Source of the DNA: Pseudomonas sp. A34-9
GTDB lineage: Bacteria; Pseudomonadota; Gammaproteobacteria; Pseudomonadales; Pseudomonadaceae
Assembly (NCBI RefSeq): GCF_029543085.1
Contig: NZ_CP119967.1
Location: 3,622,501 to 3,686,500 of the forward strand
Length of the DNA stretch: 64,000 bases
Reading direction: 5' to 3'
A program made the translations under genes and the position numbers. The notes beneath the pieces were generated by a model. It worked only from the letters and a program-made list of their open reading frames with translations, made no database searches and was not told where the DNA came from. This document shows positions 1 through 8,706 of this stretch, piece after piece (within the stretch, counting starts at the first letter, position 1; each line of letters begins with the position of its first letter).

Positions 1-566
1 GCGTGGCGATTGACCGCTTTTGCCAGCAGCTCGGAGAAGTGTCCACGGCTGTCGTTCACGGCTTGGCGAATCTGGATCGCCGGTTGATTCAGGTCGGGTC
101 GCACCAGTGCGTTGCGGCTGGTGTTGACCAGCACTTCCAGCTCCACCCCGAGCTCGCGGCAATAGCCGAGCATCAACTGATGATGGCTAGGCAGGCGACC
201 GGGGCCGGCGTTGAGGTAGAAGCCGTTGTCGAAGTCCGCGACCTGCACGCTGCCGTCGGTGTACTCGACACGATCACCCCCGCGTACCGTCCAGTTGCGT
301 CCGCCAACACGATCACGGGCCTCCAGCAGCGTGACGTTGAAACCGGCCTTTTTCAGCTCATAGGCGCTGACCAGGCCGCCGATGCCGGCACCAATCACCA
401 CCACGCTGGCACCTTGACCAACACGGGCGGTGGGCAACGCGGCGTAGTTCTCCGCAGCGGCCTGCGCCGTGTCGGTCACACCGAGCATGCCCATCACCGC
501 GGAGGCCGCCTGAAGACCGCCGACGGCGGCGACACGGGCGATCAATTGTCTTCTGGTCAATGGCAT
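1..566 (-). CDS. Tat-exported FAD-dependent amine oxidase family protein (3' end cut by window)
   Basis: Only the first 188 residues are in the window. The protein starts with a twin-arginine signal (TRRQLI) followed by a hydrophobic stretch ending AQA, so export by Tat is expected. Residues about 52-60 form the Rossmann FAD motif (VVVIGAGIGG), followed by LLEARDRVGGR, the standard flavin amine oxidase signature. NAGPGR further on resembles the substrate-side motif of L-amino-acid oxidases. The start is an ATG with GGGAG about 7 nt upstream. It reads in the same direction as the sulfur operon but lies 211 bp beyond the dipeptidase gene, so it may have its own promoter. Substrate cannot be told from the N-terminus. 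Confidence 0.85.
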   Translation of the reverse strand, partial: MPLTRRQLIARVAAVGGLQAASAVMGMLGVTDTAQAAAENYAALPTARVGQGASVVVIGAGIGGLVSAYELKKAGFNVTLLEARDRVGGRNWTVRGGDRVEYTDGSVQVADFDNGFYLNAGPGRLPSHHQLMLGYCRELGVELEVLVNTSRNALVRPDLNQPAIQIRQAVNDSRGHFSELLAKAVNRH

Positions 567-689
567 TCAAGCGCTCCCTGCCTGGCGGATAGATAGTGCA
601 TTCGGTTATAGCCCGGCAACTTGTACAGTCACTTGGGTCTATGCGAAGCCATCCTAGGGGGCACTCTTTAATAAGAGAAATACATTTTA

Positions 690-717
690 AGCATATGCAA
701 ATATTAATTTGTGTCAT
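690..717 (-). promoter_or_regulatory. possible sigma-70 promoter for the flavin oxidase
   Basis: On the minus strand ATGACA (717-712) and TATGCT (695-690) are separated by 16 bp inside an AT-rich patch, about 125 bp upstream of the oxidase start. This is a match by eye only. Confidence 0.3.
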
Positions 718-777
718 ATTCGGCGCAGGTGATTCTGCGGCGATTGCATAGTCACATCGTCAGTCGATTCAACCCGA

Positions 778-1977
778 TCAATGTCTGCGCTGCGCCTCGC
801 TCAGCACCCGCAGCAAATTCCCGCCCCAGATCTTTGCCACATCCCTTTCGTTGTAACCCGCCGCCAGCAAGCGCTCGGTAATTCGCGGCAACTGCGACAC
901 ATCGCTCAAGCCTTGCACCCCGCCGCCGCCGTCCCAGTCAGCACCGATCCCGACATGGTCGGCGCCGACGACTTGCAGAATGTGCAGCAGGTGCTTGATG
1001 AAATCATCAAGGTTTGCTTGCGGTTGCGGGTAGCGGTTTTCGACCTCGTGGATACGCGCTGCCAGGTCCGCCACCTCGGCCGGGCTCAGGCTCGCCGCCA
1101 GTCGAAACTCGCGATACAGCGGGCCCAGCGCCTTGTCGCGCTCGGGGTTGGGCTCGTGGTTGATCAAGTCACCGGGAAAGCTGTTGACCTGCACCACACC
1201 GCCCTTCGCCGCCAACCGGCGCAAGCGCTGGTCGTCGAGGTTGCGTGGGTGCGCCGTGATCGCCCGACTGCTGCTGTGCGAAGCAATGATCGGGGCACTG
1301 GATAGCTCCAGCACTTGGTCAAACACCTGGTCCGAGGCGTGCGAGACATCGAGCAAAATCCCCTGCCGGTTGGCCTCCACCACCAGGGCTCGACCGGCCG
1401 GGCTCAAGCCGTGCCATTGCGGCAACGCGGTGGCTGAATCGGCGAAATCGTTGTTGGCCGCATGCACCAGCCCAAGCATGCGCAAACCCAGTCGGTAATA
1501 GGTCTGCAATCGTTGCAGATCAGCCGCCAGCGGCTCGGCGTTTTCCATGCTGATAAACACCACCCGCTGCTGGCGCGCGACGATGGCCGGTACGTCTTCG
1601 GCGCGCAACGCCAAGGCAAAATCCTTGGGGTGCGCCGCTACCATGTCGCGAATGCGGGTGATCACCGCCAGGCCATGCTCGCTGGCCAGTGTCCGGCCTT
1701 CGGCGGTGAGTGGACCCTGCGGGGTGAATATCGCCCAGAAGCCACCGTCCAGCCCGCCCTCCTTCATGCGCGGCAAGTCCACTTGGGACAGGTCGGTGTC
1801 GAAGCTGTGCCGCTGGGTGATGTCCCAATCGGGACGCGCCAGTTGCATCGGAGTGTCGAGGTGGCTATCGAGGACGGTGAGACGCTGGTGAAGTTGCGTA
1901 ACGGTTTCCCCGGCGTGGGTGAAAGCGCTGATCAGGCACAACAGCACTGCGCAACAGCGCGCAAAAGAAGTGAGCAT
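778..1977 (-). CDS. exported M19 (renal/membrane) dipeptidase
   Basis: 399 residues. A short signal peptide (hydrophobic core LLCLISAFTHA) is followed by the M19 fold: metal-binding VLDSHLDTP near residue 33, then DVSHASDQVF and IIASHSSSRAI, and a C-terminal VGIGADWDGGG. These are the characteristic zinc-ligand and substrate regions of membrane dipeptidases, which hydrolyse dipeptides including Cys-Gly and its S-conjugates. The ATG at 1977 is chosen because AGGGAGG precedes it; the longer frame upstream is a shadow of the neighbouring gene. It is the last gene of a leftward operon, 41 bp after the substrate-binding protein gene, suggesting it trims a sulfur-containing peptide or conjugate handled by that system (inference). 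Confidence 0.88.
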   Translation of the reverse strand: MLTSFARCCAVLLCLISAFTHAGETVTQLHQRLTVLDSHLDTPMQLARPDWDITQRHSFDTDLSQVDLPRMKEGGLDGGFWAIFTPQGPLTAEGRTLASEHGLAVITRIRDMVAAHPKDFALALRAEDVPAIVARQQRVVFISMENAEPLAADLQRLQTYYRLGLRMLGLVHAANNDFADSATALPQWHGLSPAGRALVVEANRQGILLDVSHASDQVFDQVLELSSAPIIASHSSSRAITAHPRNLDDQRLRRLAAKGGVVQVNSFPGDLINHEPNPERDKALGPLYREFRLAASLSPAEVADLAARIHEVENRYPQPQANLDDFIKHLLHILQVVGADHVGIGADWDGGGGVQGLSDVSQLPRITERLLAAGYNERDVAKIWGGNLLRVLSEAQRRH

Positions 1978-2018
1978 GCATGCCCTCCCTGGCAAGTGTC
2001 GGATGTGCAAATGCGGGT

Positions 2019-2987
2019 TCAGCTCCAGTGAAAACTGCGGTCCCACAAACCGGACACGTCGAGCTGCTGCGGCAACACCCCGGCCTCGAAAAACAGATCG
2101 GCCACATCCTGCTGGGATTTCACCGCCGCATCGTCCACCGGTTGCAGCAGACGCGGGCCACTCTGGGCACGATACTGGGCCAGGAATACTTCCCGTGGCA
2201 TGCCAAGGATCTTCGCACTCTTGGTTGCCCACTCTTCGGGATGCGCCGCAATCCATTGCCAGGCACGGTACTCGCGCAAGATGTAATCGGTAATCGCCTG
2301 ATGTTTGAGCGGGTCGGCGATGCTGTTCTGATTGGCGGCGATCACGTAATTGCCGGACAGATAGCCCTGACCGGTTTTCAAGACACGGGCCCCGGTGCGT
2401 TGCTCGGCGAGCTGGATGAAGTAGCCAAAACTGACCCAGGCATCCAGCGCCCCGTTCTGAAACGCGGCAAAACCGTCCTGCGGTGTCAGCGCCATGGGCA
2501 CGATGTCATTGAACGTCAGGCCCTGCTCCTTCAGCGCTTTAAGCAAAAAATAGTGTGAACTGGTCGAGCGGATGTAGCCGATGCGCTTGCCCTTGAGTTG
2601 CGCGATCGACTGCACGTCAGAGCCTTTGGGCACGATGAACGCCTGGTTGTTGACGTCACCGGTCAACACCGCAATGAGCTTCACTGGCGCGTGATTCTTG
2701 ATCCCGAATATCGGCGGTATCTCACTCATTGGCGAGATGTCCAGGGTGCCGCTGACCAAGGCCTCGAAACTCAGATTGCCGCCCGTGAACTCGGCGTATT
2801 TGACGGTGTAAGGCGCAGGCTCGATTCCCGCTTCGGCGAAGAATGTCGGGGCCGCGCCTTTGTAGGTCGCCACGTTCAGCGTGACCCCACGCAAGTCGTT
2901 GGCGGCCAGGCCCAAGCGTGGCAGGCCGACGCTGAATGCGCCGAGGCTGGCCAGCGCCGAGAGTTCGAGAAAACGTCGACGGTGCAT
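2019..2987 (-). CDS. ABC transporter substrate-binding protein, sulfonate/SsuA-TauA type
   Basis: 322 residues with a Tat-like or Sec signal (MHRRRFLELSALASLGAF) and a mature NMT1/SsuA-like fold. The region SDVQSIAQLKGKRIGYIRSTSSHYFLLKALKEQ matches the hinge and ligand loop of aliphatic-sulfonate and taurine binding proteins. AAGGAG sits upstream of the ATG. It is in the same operon as its permease and ATPase, but separated from them by three enzyme genes. The ligand is unknown; an organosulfur compound is likely from family and context. Confidence 0.85.
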   Translation of the reverse strand: MHRRRFLELSALASLGAFSVGLPRLGLAANDLRGVTLNVATYKGAAPTFFAEAGIEPAPYTVKYAEFTGGNLSFEALVSGTLDISPMSEIPPIFGIKNHAPVKLIAVLTGDVNNQAFIVPKGSDVQSIAQLKGKRIGYIRSTSSHYFLLKALKEQGLTFNDIVPMALTPQDGFAAFQNGALDAWVSFGYFIQLAEQRTGARVLKTGQGYLSGNYVIAANQNSIADPLKHQAITDYILREYRAWQWIAAHPEEWATKSAKILGMPREVFLAQYRAQSGPRLLQPVDDAAVKSQQDVADLFFEAGVLPQQLDVSGLWDRSFHWS

Positions 2988-2998
2988 GGTGCAACTCC

Positions 2999-3817
2999 TT
3001 AAGTCAGAACATCCGGTTCTGCGCGCAAAATCCGTTCGCGAAACGGCTGGAAGCTGAACCAGCCACCAAATTCAGTACCGACCTGCCTGGCCGTGTGTCG
3101 CGCCACGTCATGCGGGATAAGCCGTGGCGCCCCCGCCGCTTCGGCGAGCAGTTGCGTGCGTGCCGCGTTGTCCATCGCGATGAAACGCCAGACGGCCGCT
3201 TCGACAGTCTGGCCAACGGTTAGCAGGCCATGATTTTGCAGGATCAACGCGTTGTGTTCGCCAAGGGTCTGGGCGATGCGCGCGCCCTCGCTGGTGTCCA
3301 GCACCACCCCGGAAAAATTGTCGAACAGTGCGTGCTTTTCATAAAAGGCACAGGCGTCCTGGGTCAGCGGGTCCAGCAAGCGTCCCAGACTCGACCAGGC
3401 TTTGCCGTACAGCGAATGCGCATGTGCCGCGGCGATCACCTGCGGGCGGGCTTCATGCAGCGCGGCATGGATGGCGAACGCGGCCAGGTTCAACGCGCCC
3501 TCGCCTTCGAGGATTTCGCCATCAGGGTTGACCAGCAACAAATCCGACACCCGCAAATGACCGAAATACACGCCCACCGGGTTGACCCAAAAGTGATCCG
3601 GCCGCCCTGGGTCGCGCACCGTGATGTGCCCGGCACAGCCCATATCAAACCCTTGCAGGGCAAACACCCGGAACGCGATGGCGAGGCTCTGTTTGCGTTG
3701 CAATCGTTCCTGCTCAACGCTCTCGTGCTGCGGCGGCTGCTCCCAGCGAAACACGGTGTGGCCGTCGCGCGGCAAGTCGTACACCCCCGGCCGGTGAACT
3801 GCGTTGGCTGTGCTCAT
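2999..3817 (-). CDS. class II aldolase/adducin family protein
   Basis: 272 residues. The fold is recognised from CAGHITVRDPGRPDHFWVNP near the N-terminus, AAHAHSLYGKAWSSLG (His pair for metal binding) and ILQNHGLLTVG (third metal His). Members cleave or epimerise sugar phosphates (fuculose-1-P aldolase, ribulose-5-P epimerase), dehydrate methylthioribulose-1-P, or decarboxylate. This gene lies 12 bp after a 2-hydroxyacid dehydrogenase gene in the sulfur operon, so the two may act successively on the carbon skeleton released from an organosulfur compound (inference). The actual substrate cannot be assigned. Confidence 0.85.
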   Translation of the reverse strand: MSTANAVHRPGVYDLPRDGHTVFRWEQPPQHESVEQERLQRKQSLAIAFRVFALQGFDMGCAGHITVRDPGRPDHFWVNPVGVYFGHLRVSDLLLVNPDGEILEGEGALNLAAFAIHAALHEARPQVIAAAHAHSLYGKAWSSLGRLLDPLTQDACAFYEKHALFDNFSGVVLDTSEGARIAQTLGEHNALILQNHGLLTVGQTVEAAVWRFIAMDNAARTQLLAEAAGAPRLIPHDVARHTARQVGTEFGGWFSFQPFRERILRAEPDVLT

Positions 3818-3829
3818 GGCTGACTCCTT

Positions 3830-4768
3830 TCAATATCCACGGCTGATCTCCACCGGGTTTTCCAATGGCAGCCCGTTGCGCTGGCGTTCAATGTTGCGCC
3901 CCAGCAAGCGGGCAATGTTGAGGTACACCTGCGGCGAATTGGCCGAGGTGTGCGGTGATAAATGGATGCGTCGATGACTGTAAAACGGGTGCCCCGCCGG
4001 CAGCGGTTCCGGGTCGCTGACATCCAGACTCGCCAGGCCGACCTGCCCGGCATCGAGGGCGCGCAACAACGCGTGCTGATCGATCAGCGCCCCGCGCGCA
4101 AGGTTGATCAGATGCAGCCCCGGCCGGGCTGACGCCAGCACCGCTTCGCTGACGATGTGCCGTGTCGCAGGCGTGACCGGTGCCGCCAGCAGCACATGAT
4201 CGGCACGGCCAAACAACTCATGAATGTCCGCCACCGCGCGCACGCCGGGCACTTCAAAAGGTTGCGCGGAGTGACGCAGCGCGAGGACGTGCATCCCCAG
4301 TGCCTGCGCTTTCGGCGCCAGGGCCTGGGCAATACTGCCGAAACCGAACAGCCCCAGCGTGCTGCCTGACACCGAAGCCAGCGGCCGCTGCTGCCAGTGC
4401 GCCGCGTCGTTGATCCAGACGTCCGGCAGTTGCTTGGCGGCTGTGAAAATTGCGGCCAGGGCAAACTCGGCCATCGTCTCTGCGGTAGTGCCTCGCGCAC
4501 TCGCTACCGGCAAGCTGTCGAACAGCCAGCGAGGGAAATAATCGAGGCCGCTGGTCACCAGTTGAACCAGCTGCAAACCAAACGGCCAACCGGGCGGCGG
4601 CGCCGACGCGTCCCGAAATTCGGCATGCGGGGCGGCGAGCAACACCTGGACATCCGCCGGCAAATTCGCTGGCAAACCTCGTGGCAACTCAAGCACTTCA
4701 ACATCGGGCAATTGCGCTCGCAGGCGTTGATTGAACGCCGCGTCCAACTGACTGGCGATGCGCGTCAT
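3830..4768 (-). CDS. NAD(P)-dependent D-2-hydroxyacid dehydrogenase
   Basis: 312 residues. The nucleotide-binding motif is GLFGFGSIAQAL near residue 138, followed by LLAAPVTPATRHIVSEAVL and LINLARGALID, the standard D-isomer 2-hydroxyacid dehydrogenase signatures. The catalytic region near the C-terminus contains HLSPHTSANSP with the active-site His. It reduces 2-oxoacids or oxidises D-2-hydroxyacids in the cytoplasm. The ATG at 4768 overlaps the upstream stop by 4 bp (ATGA), which fixes the start and implies translational coupling with the flavin oxidoreductase gene. Confidence 0.88.
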   Translation of the reverse strand: MTRIASQLDAAFNQRLRAQLPDVEVLELPRGLPANLPADVQVLLAAPHAEFRDASAPPPGWPFGLQLVQLVTSGLDYFPRWLFDSLPVASARGTTAETMAEFALAAIFTAAKQLPDVWINDAAHWQQRPLASVSGSTLGLFGFGSIAQALAPKAQALGMHVLALRHSAQPFEVPGVRAVADIHELFGRADHVLLAAPVTPATRHIVSEAVLASARPGLHLINLARGALIDQHALLRALDAGQVGLASLDVSDPEPLPAGHPFYSHRRIHLSPHTSANSPQVYLNIARLLGRNIERQRNGLPLENPVEISRGY

Positions 4769-5970
4769 GCCTGGGCGCCCCGGCTCGGCAGAGCGAATGC
4801 GGCGCGGCCGACGGCACCGAGGATCGCGTCGTTCTGCGGGGTGTGAATCCGGCTGCACAACACATCGCGGTAATGCCGCTCGATCGGATTGCCACGGGCC
4901 AGGCCGGGGTTGCCGATGGCTTCGATCCCCAACTCGACGGCGCTGATGGCGTTGCTGGTGACCAGGTATTTGACCTGCGTGGCTTCGCTCGGATCGACCC
5001 GTCCTTCTGCTGCAGCATCCAGCAGTACGCGGTTGGCAAACAGCAACGCGTCGATGCGCCCGATCAGTTCATGAAACCTCGGCAGGCTCGACAGCGGCGC
5101 TCCCAGATTGGCCGGCGTGCGCTCGGCAAGCCATCCCACTAACCAGTCGCGGGCGGCGCGGGCTACACCGTCGTAGATCGACGAAAGCAGCACTGCCAGC
5201 CACAACACGCCGGTGCTGTCCAGTTCCGAGGGGCGCGGGACGTTGGCCGGCAGAATGTCCACGGCGTATTCGGTGGCGACGAACACGTCTTCGAAAATCA
5301 CATCGTGGCTGCCAGTAGCACGCATGCCCAAGTGATCCCAGGTTTCCTCGATGCGAATCCCCGGCGTATCCCGATGCACCAGCCAGGTGCCCACGTGCGG
5401 CTCACTGTCGTCGCTGCGCGCCCAAACCGCCAGCCAGGTCAGACCGGGAATGCCGGTGGAGTAAATCTTTCGGCCGCTGAGCAACCAGCCTCCGTCCACG
5501 CGTCGCGCAAGGGTACTGGGCAAGCCGCCACGGGCCGGTGTGCCGAGGTCCGGCTCGACCCGCAACGCATTGATCAATGCGCCCTCTTCCACTGCTTCGC
5601 GTGCCAGCCGTTCGCGCAGGTGCAGCGGCCATGCCTGATTGCCTTGCAGGCGCGTGTGTTGCAGGTATTGCATCACCAGCACCAACGCGGTGGACGGTTC
5701 GCCGCGAGCCACTGCGCTGACGACCCGGCGCGCCTGGGCCAGTGTCGCCTCGCTGCCACCCAGCCGACGCGGCACCGTCAACGCCAGCAAACCGTGCTCA
5801 TGTAAACGCAGCAGATTGGCGTGGGGAAACTCGCTGTGTTTGTCGTAATAAGCCGCCGTCGCGGCAAATTCCTCGCTGAGCGCTTCCAGCCGTTCGGCGA
5901 ATGCCGGGGCGTCGAGATCGGGTTGCCGAGCCTGATGCTCGGCGCGTGGTTGCACGGTGGATAAGCTCAT
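4765..5970 (-). CDS. acyl-CoA dehydrogenase-fold flavin oxidoreductase, SfnB/DszC-like
   Basis: 401 residues. Acyl-CoA dehydrogenase fold: an N-terminal helical region (LRLHEHGLLALTVPRRLGG), the flavin-contact segment LSGRKIYSTGIPGLTWLAVWAR, and WDHLGMRATGSHDVIFEDV, the segment typical of flavin-dependent sulfur monooxygenases such as DszC and SfnB. The C-terminus has VLCSRIHTPQNDAILGAVG. Inside a sulfonate-type transporter operon this is most likely an FMNH2-dependent monooxygenase that opens a C-S bond or oxidises sulfur, not a beta-oxidation enzyme (inference). The ATG at 5970 overlaps the ATPase gene stop by 4 bp; a TTG 30 bp earlier is a less likely start. Confidence 0.82.
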   Translation of the reverse strand: MSLSTVQPRAEHQARQPDLDAPAFAERLEALSEEFAATAAYYDKHSEFPHANLLRLHEHGLLALTVPRRLGGSEATLAQARRVVSAVARGEPSTALVLVMQYLQHTRLQGNQAWPLHLRERLAREAVEEGALINALRVEPDLGTPARGGLPSTLARRVDGGWLLSGRKIYSTGIPGLTWLAVWARSDDSEPHVGTWLVHRDTPGIRIEETWDHLGMRATGSHDVIFEDVFVATEYAVDILPANVPRPSELDSTGVLWLAVLLSSIYDGVARAARDWLVGWLAERTPANLGAPLSSLPRFHELIGRIDALLFANRVLLDAAAEGRVDPSEATQVKYLVTSNAISAVELGIEAIGNPGLARGNPIERHYRDVLCSRIHTPQNDAILGAVGRAAFALPSRGAQA

Positions 5971-6746
5971 CGGTGGCTGGTCCTGCTCAAGGGTTGGCAA
6001 TCGTCAGCGGCACTGGCAGCGTCGGGATCGCTGTCGACCCCGAGCAATTCCAGCAGGCGCGAACGCAAATCATGGAACGCCGGCGTCGCGATCTGACGCG
6101 GGCGCGGCAAGCGAATCTGGATCTGTTCGGCGATGCGCCCGTGGGCCAACACCACCACCCGATCTGCCAGCAGCACGGCTTCGTCAACGTCGTGCGTGAC
6201 CAGCAATACCGCCGGGGTGTGCACTCGCCACAACGCAATAATCAGTTGGTGCATGCGGATGCGCGTCAAGGCATCGAGAGCGGCGAACGGTTCGTCCAGC
6301 AGCAACAGTTTCGGCTCACGGACCAGTGCCCGGGCCAGCGCGACGCGCTGCGCTTCGCCTCCGGACAACGTGCCAGGCCAGGCATTGAGCCGATGCTCCA
6401 GGCCGACCTCGGTCATCGCCGCCAGCGCGCGCTCTTTCGCCCCTTCGCCACGCACCCCGAGGGAGACGTTGCGCCAGGCGCGTTTCCACGGCATCAAGCG
6501 CGGTTCTTGAAACACCGCTGCCAGCGCTTCGGGCACCTGCAACCGGCCCTCGTCGATCCGGTCGAGCCCCGCCAGCGCTCGCAACAAAGTGGTTTTACCC
6601 GAACCGCTGCTACCCAGCAGGGCCACAAATTCGCCGGGCGCAATCTCCAGGTCGAGGTGATCGAGCACCGCCTGGCCGGCAAACCGGCGCGTGACCTGTC
6701 GGCACTCGACGGCTGACAGTGGGGGTTTGGCAAACAGCACAGTCAT
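5967..6746 (-). CDS. ABC transporter ATP-binding protein, SsuB-like
   Basis: 259 residues. Walker A GSSGSGKTT at 45-53, signature LSGGE at 127-131, Walker B LLLLDEP at about 147-153, and the H-loop THDVDEA at 184-190, a form common in nitrate/sulfonate/taurine importers. AGGAG precedes the ATG. The start lies 2 bp after the permease stop, and the end overlaps the flavin oxidoreductase. It is the cytoplasmic motor of the importer completed by the permease and the separately placed binding protein. Confidence 0.92.
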   Translation of the reverse strand: MTVLFAKPPLSAVECRQVTRRFAGQAVLDHLDLEIAPGEFVALLGSSGSGKTTLLRALAGLDRIDEGRLQVPEALAAVFQEPRLMPWKRAWRNVSLGVRGEGAKERALAAMTEVGLEHRLNAWPGTLSGGEAQRVALARALVREPKLLLLDEPFAALDALTRIRMHQLIIALWRVHTPAVLLVTHDVDEAVLLADRVVVLAHGRIAEQIQIRLPRPRQIATPAFHDLRSRLLELLGVDSDPDAASAADDCQPLSRTSHR

Positions 6747-6748
6747 GG

Positions 6749-7570
6749 TCAGCTCCTGATAAAGGTCGGGCGCCAGGCCAGCGCAAAACGTTCAAGCAAA
6801 CGCACCAGGCCGTCGATACCCAACCCCAGTACGCTGTAAATGATCAGGCAGATGACGATGACGTCCGTGCGCATGAAGTCCCGCGCATCGTTAACCAGGT
6901 AACCAATGCCGGCGCTGGCGTTGATCTGCTCGACCACCACCAGCCCCAGCCAACTGATGCCGAAGGCGTAGCGCAAACCGACAAAGAATGCCGGCAAGGC
7001 ACCGGGCAAGATCACGTGGACGATCAGTTCCCAGCGTTTGAGGCCGAGCAACGTTGCGGCTTCGACAAGCTTGGGGTCGAGGCCGCGGATACCGGAAAAC
7101 AGCGTGAGATAAATCGGAAAGGTCGTGCCGAGGGCAATCAAGGCGATCTTCGGCGTTTCGCCTACGCCAAACCACAGAATGAACAGCGGCACGATGGCCA
7201 GGAACGGCAAGGTTCGGAGCATTTGCATCGGCGAGTCGATGGCGATCTCGCCGCGTCGCGACAACCCCGCCCCCAGCGCCAGGACGGTGCCGACGCTGAC
7301 CCCGATCGCCAGGCCGCTGAGGGCGCGTTGCAGGGAAATCCACAAATGCCCGGCCAACTCGCCGCTGCCAAGCATCTGCCACAGCGTGGCGCCAATCGCA
7401 CTGGGCGCGGCGATGATCCGTGGTGGCAATAGTCCCGTACGCGAGGCCAGTTCCCACAGCAACAACAGCAACAACGGGCTGAGCAAGCGCGCGAGCAGAT
7501 CGCGCCCGGCGGGCCATTGGGCGATGGACTTGAGGCGATCCAGCGGTGTAACGGGGGTTTGCGGCGGCAT
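6749..7570 (-). CDS. ABC transporter permease, SsuC-like
   Basis: 273 residues with about six transmembrane segments starting with LLSPLLLLLLWELA. The EAA loop (LVEAATLLGLKRWELIVHVILPGALPAFFVGLRYAFGISWLGLVV) is typical of the sulfonate/taurine/nitrate BPD permease family. It is the first gene of the leftward operon, with AGGGAAG upstream of the ATG. The promoter should lie in the AT-rich 140 bp between it and the LysR gene. Confidence 0.92.
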   Translation of the reverse strand: MPPQTPVTPLDRLKSIAQWPAGRDLLARLLSPLLLLLLWELASRTGLLPPRIIAAPSAIGATLWQMLGSGELAGHLWISLQRALSGLAIGVSVGTVLALGAGLSRRGEIAIDSPMQMLRTLPFLAIVPLFILWFGVGETPKIALIALGTTFPIYLTLFSGIRGLDPKLVEAATLLGLKRWELIVHVILPGALPAFFVGLRYAFGISWLGLVVVEQINASAGIGYLVNDARDFMRTDVIVICLIIYSVLGLGIDGLVRLLERFALAWRPTFIRS

Positions 7571-7708
7571 TTCAACTTCCCTGAATAAGCGCGTCGAACC
7601 CCATGCTAACTACATAAAAATCGCTCGTGAAATTCGTTTTAGTTCTAACTTAATATACAAAAAATGCATTTATCAAAATCAACGATATGCAAGAAACTAT
7701 CAATCCGG
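7571..7708 (-). promoter_or_regulatory. AT-rich promoter region of the organosulfur operon
   Basis: This 138-bp gap between the LysR gene end and the permease start is much more AT-rich than its surroundings. It contains the small palindrome TTAGTTCTAA and several TATA-like runs (for example TATATT on the minus strand). It is the only non-coding space ahead of the seven-gene operon. No specific operator can be assigned by eye. Confidence 0.4.
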
Positions 7709-8602
7709 TCAGTGCTTGCCCACCCGAGCCGCGACCATTTCGCCAAATACGCTGACCGGTTCTTGCAGGTTGCCGAGGAAACGCGGATGGATCAGCCACA
7801 AATCAATCACCGGTTTGAAGTCCGAGACCGGGACAATTTCCAGTTTGTCGCGATGGCTGCTGTTTTCCAGCAACGGCAACGGCACCAGACCATAGCCCAG
7901 GCCATTGGCGATCAACCCCAATTGCAATTCGGTGCCGAACGTTTCCAGGTTGATTTGCAATGACAACCCCTGCGCGCTCAAGGCCCTTTGCAGGCCGGCG
8001 CGGAAACCACAGCCGTCAGGGTTGAGCACCCAGCCGCGCTGATAGCAATCGGCGAGTTTGCAATTGCGTTTGCGTACCTCGCCTTTGGCGGCGACCACCA
8101 CCAGGCTCATGCTGGCCAGCGAACGCCCGAGCACTCCCTCCGGAAACACTTTACCGGCGGGAAACAGCGCCGCGACCACGTCCAGTTCGCCGTTCTCGAC
8201 CCTGCCCAGCAAATGGCTGCCCCAGCCCGTGGCGACCGACGTCTGTAATTGCGGGTAGAGGGTTTTCAATTGGCTAAGGGCATCCAGCAACACCACATCG
8301 CCGATGGTCTGCGGGACGCCGATACGTAACGCTCCGCTGGGCGGGCCGTCGCTGGCCACCAACTCGCTGAGGGCATCAATGGTGCGCAGCACTTCCAGGC
8401 ACTGCCCGTAAACCCGCAGGCCCATGCTGGTCGGTTTCAGCGGCTTGGTGTTGCGGTCGAGCAACTCGACGCCCAAGGCTTCCTCGAAGTTCTGCACCCG
8501 CCGAGTGATCGCCGGCTGGGTCAACTGCAAGGAATCAGCGGCCTGGCTGATGGTTTGGCAACGGATCACTGCCACGAACGCGTTCAGATCATCTATCTTC
8601 AT
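7709..8602 (-). CDS. LysR-family regulator of the sulfur cluster
   Basis: 297 residues. N-terminal helix-turn-helix (DLNAFVAVIRCQTISQAADSLQLTQPAITRRVQNFEE) followed by a LysR effector domain (GALRIGVPQTIG onward). The start is the ATG at 8602, where the conserved LysR N-terminus begins; the extra 31 codons upstream read into the promoter region. It sits between the transporter operon (same strand, downstream) and the divergent thiol dioxygenase gene, so it is well placed to control both from the 8603-8706 intergenic region. The effector is unknown; a sulfur metabolite is plausible. Confidence 0.88.
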   Translation of the reverse strand: MKIDDLNAFVAVIRCQTISQAADSLQLTQPAITRRVQNFEEALGVELLDRNTKPLKPTSMGLRVYGQCLEVLRTIDALSELVASDGPPSGALRIGVPQTIGDVVLLDALSQLKTLYPQLQTSVATGWGSHLLGRVENGELDVVAALFPAGKVFPEGVLGRSLASMSLVVVAAKGEVRKRNCKLADCYQRGWVLNPDGCGFRAGLQRALSAQGLSLQINLETFGTELQLGLIANGLGYGLVPLPLLENSSHRDKLEIVPVSDFKPVIDLWLIHPRFLGNLQEPVSVFGEMVAARVGKH

Positions 8603-8706
8603 TCTTTTTTCGCATAATAAATGACTGGAAAAATGTTCATAAAGAATAATACCTTTTAGCTCGCCCGTGTAGTTCGCGTTTATTTCAGTTTCCACGGAGG
8701 GAGCTC

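Noticed and set aside
3..596. 197-aa plus-strand frame over the flavin oxidase gene
   Set aside because: The minus strand carries clear Tat and FAD motifs and a ribosome site; the plus frame has no family features.
5971..6000. longer SfnB-like protein starting at a TTG at 6000
   Set aside because: The ATG at 5970 overlaps the previous stop as ATGA, the pattern used at other junctions of this operon.
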